From the NCBI GenBank assembly GCA_017860085.1, contig JAFNAJ010000177.1, forward strand, positions 1 to 6,143: DNA of 6,143 nt, given 5' to 3'. Both the position numbers and the translations under genes were made by a program. The notes below the pieces were generated by a model. The model saw nothing but the letters and a program-made list of their open reading frames with translations, was not told the origin of the DNA and searched no databases. The stretch's first letter is position 1; each line of letters begins with the position of its first letter. Shown one piece after another: positions 5,367 to 6,143 of the stretch. Origin of the DNA: Acidobacteriota bacterium (GTDB lineage: Bacteria > Acidobacteriota > Vicinamibacteria > Vicinamibacterales > JAFNAJ01).

Positions 5367-6143
5367 CTAGAAACTGGCCCCGACGCCGAAAATGAACCGC
5401 ATCCGCTCGTCGCTCCGCGCCACTTCGAACCGCATGATGGCGGTGCTGCGGGTGTGGAACCGGATGCCCACGCCATAGTCGTTCTTGAGATCGCTGAAGT
5501 CGAGATCGCTCGCGTCCGGCGCCACCTTGCCGGCATCGTAAAAGACCACCATGTCGGCGAAGGGCGACACGGCCCAGCGGTACTCGGCCGTCAGCAAGAG
5601 CTTGTTGCGGTCGCGAAACCGGAAATTGTCGAAACCGCGCAGGTCACGCGAGCTGCCGAGCGTCGGCAGCAGGAAATACGGCACCTCGTTGTCGCCGCCC
5701 GTCCTGGTGAACGTCGCCTGCGCGCGCAGCGCAATCACCCAGTTGTCCCTGAGAATCGGGATCAGGTAGCCCGCGGCGGTGTCGATCAGGTCAAAGTCGT
5801 AGGGCAGATCGCTGGTGGCCGAGAGCGACGCGAAGTCGACCCGGGCGAATCCCCCGCGGGTGGCGTAGCTCGGGGTCAACGACCGGAGACGCGGGGCCGC
5901 CCGCGTGACCCGTGCCGACGTACCGGCGAAATCGCCGCTCACGTCTCGGGTGTCGACTTGCACGAACGCTCGGGTCACGAAGTAGTCGGGGCTGTCGCCG
6001 AGGCCCGGAACCTGGTCCGGCGTGAAGATCTCCTCGATCGACGGCTCGATCTTCCCGGACCCCAGGTTGTTGTTGACGTAGTCGATCCCGCCGCCGATGC
6101 CCATCCACGACAGCGGTCTCACGAGCACCGTGCCGAGCAGGGT
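5367..6143 (-). CDS. Omp85-family outer-membrane barrel, C-terminal part
   Basis: The 258 visible codons form the 3' part of a longer gene; the frame is still open at the right edge, so the GTG at 6128 is not taken as a start. The product is the 16-stranded barrel of the Omp85/BamA-TamA/D15 surface-antigen superfamily. Evidence is the sequence DYFVTRAFVQVDTRD (an early strand with the DTRD turn), alternating hydrophobic strands, LGSSRDLRGFDNFRFRDRN with the RGF of the conserved loop-6 (V/I)RGF motif at about 5639-5631, then NKLLLTAEYRW, VVFYDAGKV, a DYGVGIRFHTR penultimate strand and a C-terminal Phe (FIFGVGASF), the standard outer-membrane sorting signal. Family members insert barrels into the outer membrane or secrete partners. 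POTRA domains, if any, lie outside the window, so BamA, TamA or a specialised Omp85 cannot be told apart. Its co-directional neighbour is the exported kinase-like gene. Confidence 0.88.
   Translation of the reverse strand, partial: TLLGTVLVRPLSWMGIGGGIDYVNNNLGSGKIEPSIEEIFTPDQVPGLGDSPDYFVTRAFVQVDTRDVSGDFAGTSARVTRAAPRLRSLTPSYATRGGFARVDFASLSATSDLPYDFDLIDTAAGYLIPILRDNWVIALRAQATFTRTGGDNEVPYFLLPTLGSSRDLRGFDNFRFRDRNKLLLTAEYRWAVSPFADMVVFYDAGKVAPDASDLDFSDLKNDYGVGIRFHTRSTAIMRFEVARSDERMRFIFGVGASF

Noticed and set aside
3769..5370. 533-codon plus-strand frame opposite the kinase-like gene
   Set aside because: It is the antisense shadow of a GC-rich gene. The translation is His/Arg/Gly/Val-rich without domains, while the minus strand encodes a signal peptide and conserved motifs.
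6121..6128. GTG at 6128 as the start of the Omp85 gene
   Set aside because: The frame continues open to the window edge (TLLGT before it), and the barrel would lack its first strands and a signal peptide, so the gene is partial.

Overview
The window is high-GC, densely packed DNA from a Gram-negative bacterium. An Omp85-type outer-membrane barrel and several proteins with export signals show the two-membrane envelope. The style of the sequence suggests Acidobacteriota (Vicinamibacteria-like) or a related soil lineage: GC-rich genes, secreted proteins of unknown function, and short palindromic intergenic elements that read as ADLQVG or GLQAG when translated. This assignment is an inference from general impression and no marker gene is present.

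Layout, left to right. Positions 1-590 (minus strand) hold a decayed gene. It has an N-terminal signal-peptide-like stretch followed by the C-terminal tail of an amidohydrolase, with the catalytic domain missing and a perfect 32-bp tandem duplication breaking the frame. A possible further minus-strand gene starts near position 70 and leaves the window. Positions 591-728 are a divergent intergenic region with three short hairpins. Then come a secreted, cysteine-less thioredoxin-fold protein that resembles the Atp10 family (729-1271, plus), a membrane-anchored serine alpha/beta hydrolase (1268-2737, minus), a DedA/VTT membrane protein (2829-3509, plus), a secreted 570-residue protein with protein-kinase-like motifs (3547-5259, minus), and the C-terminal barrel of an Omp85-family outer-membrane protein (5367-6143, minus, 5' end outside the window).

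The five intact or partial genes are mostly about the envelope. The thioredoxin-like gene and the hydrolase converge and share a single CTAG as both stop codons. The hydrolase and dedA diverge from a 91-bp gap, and dedA and the kinase-like gene converge across 37 bp. The Omp85 gene and the kinase-like gene point the same way, 107 bp apart, and may be one transcription unit.

The strongest candidate for something undescribed is that last pair. The exported kinase-like protein keeps a beta3-type Lys, an alphaC-type Glu, an Asn and a DFG, but has Lys where the catalytic Asp of a D-x4-N motif would sit, and it is encoded directly downstream of an outer-membrane barrel. Also of interest are the 32-bp duplication that fuses the amidohydrolase remnant in frame to the next reading frame, and a 14-bp palindromic element found at nearly the same distance and in the same orientation upstream of two different secreted-protein genes.
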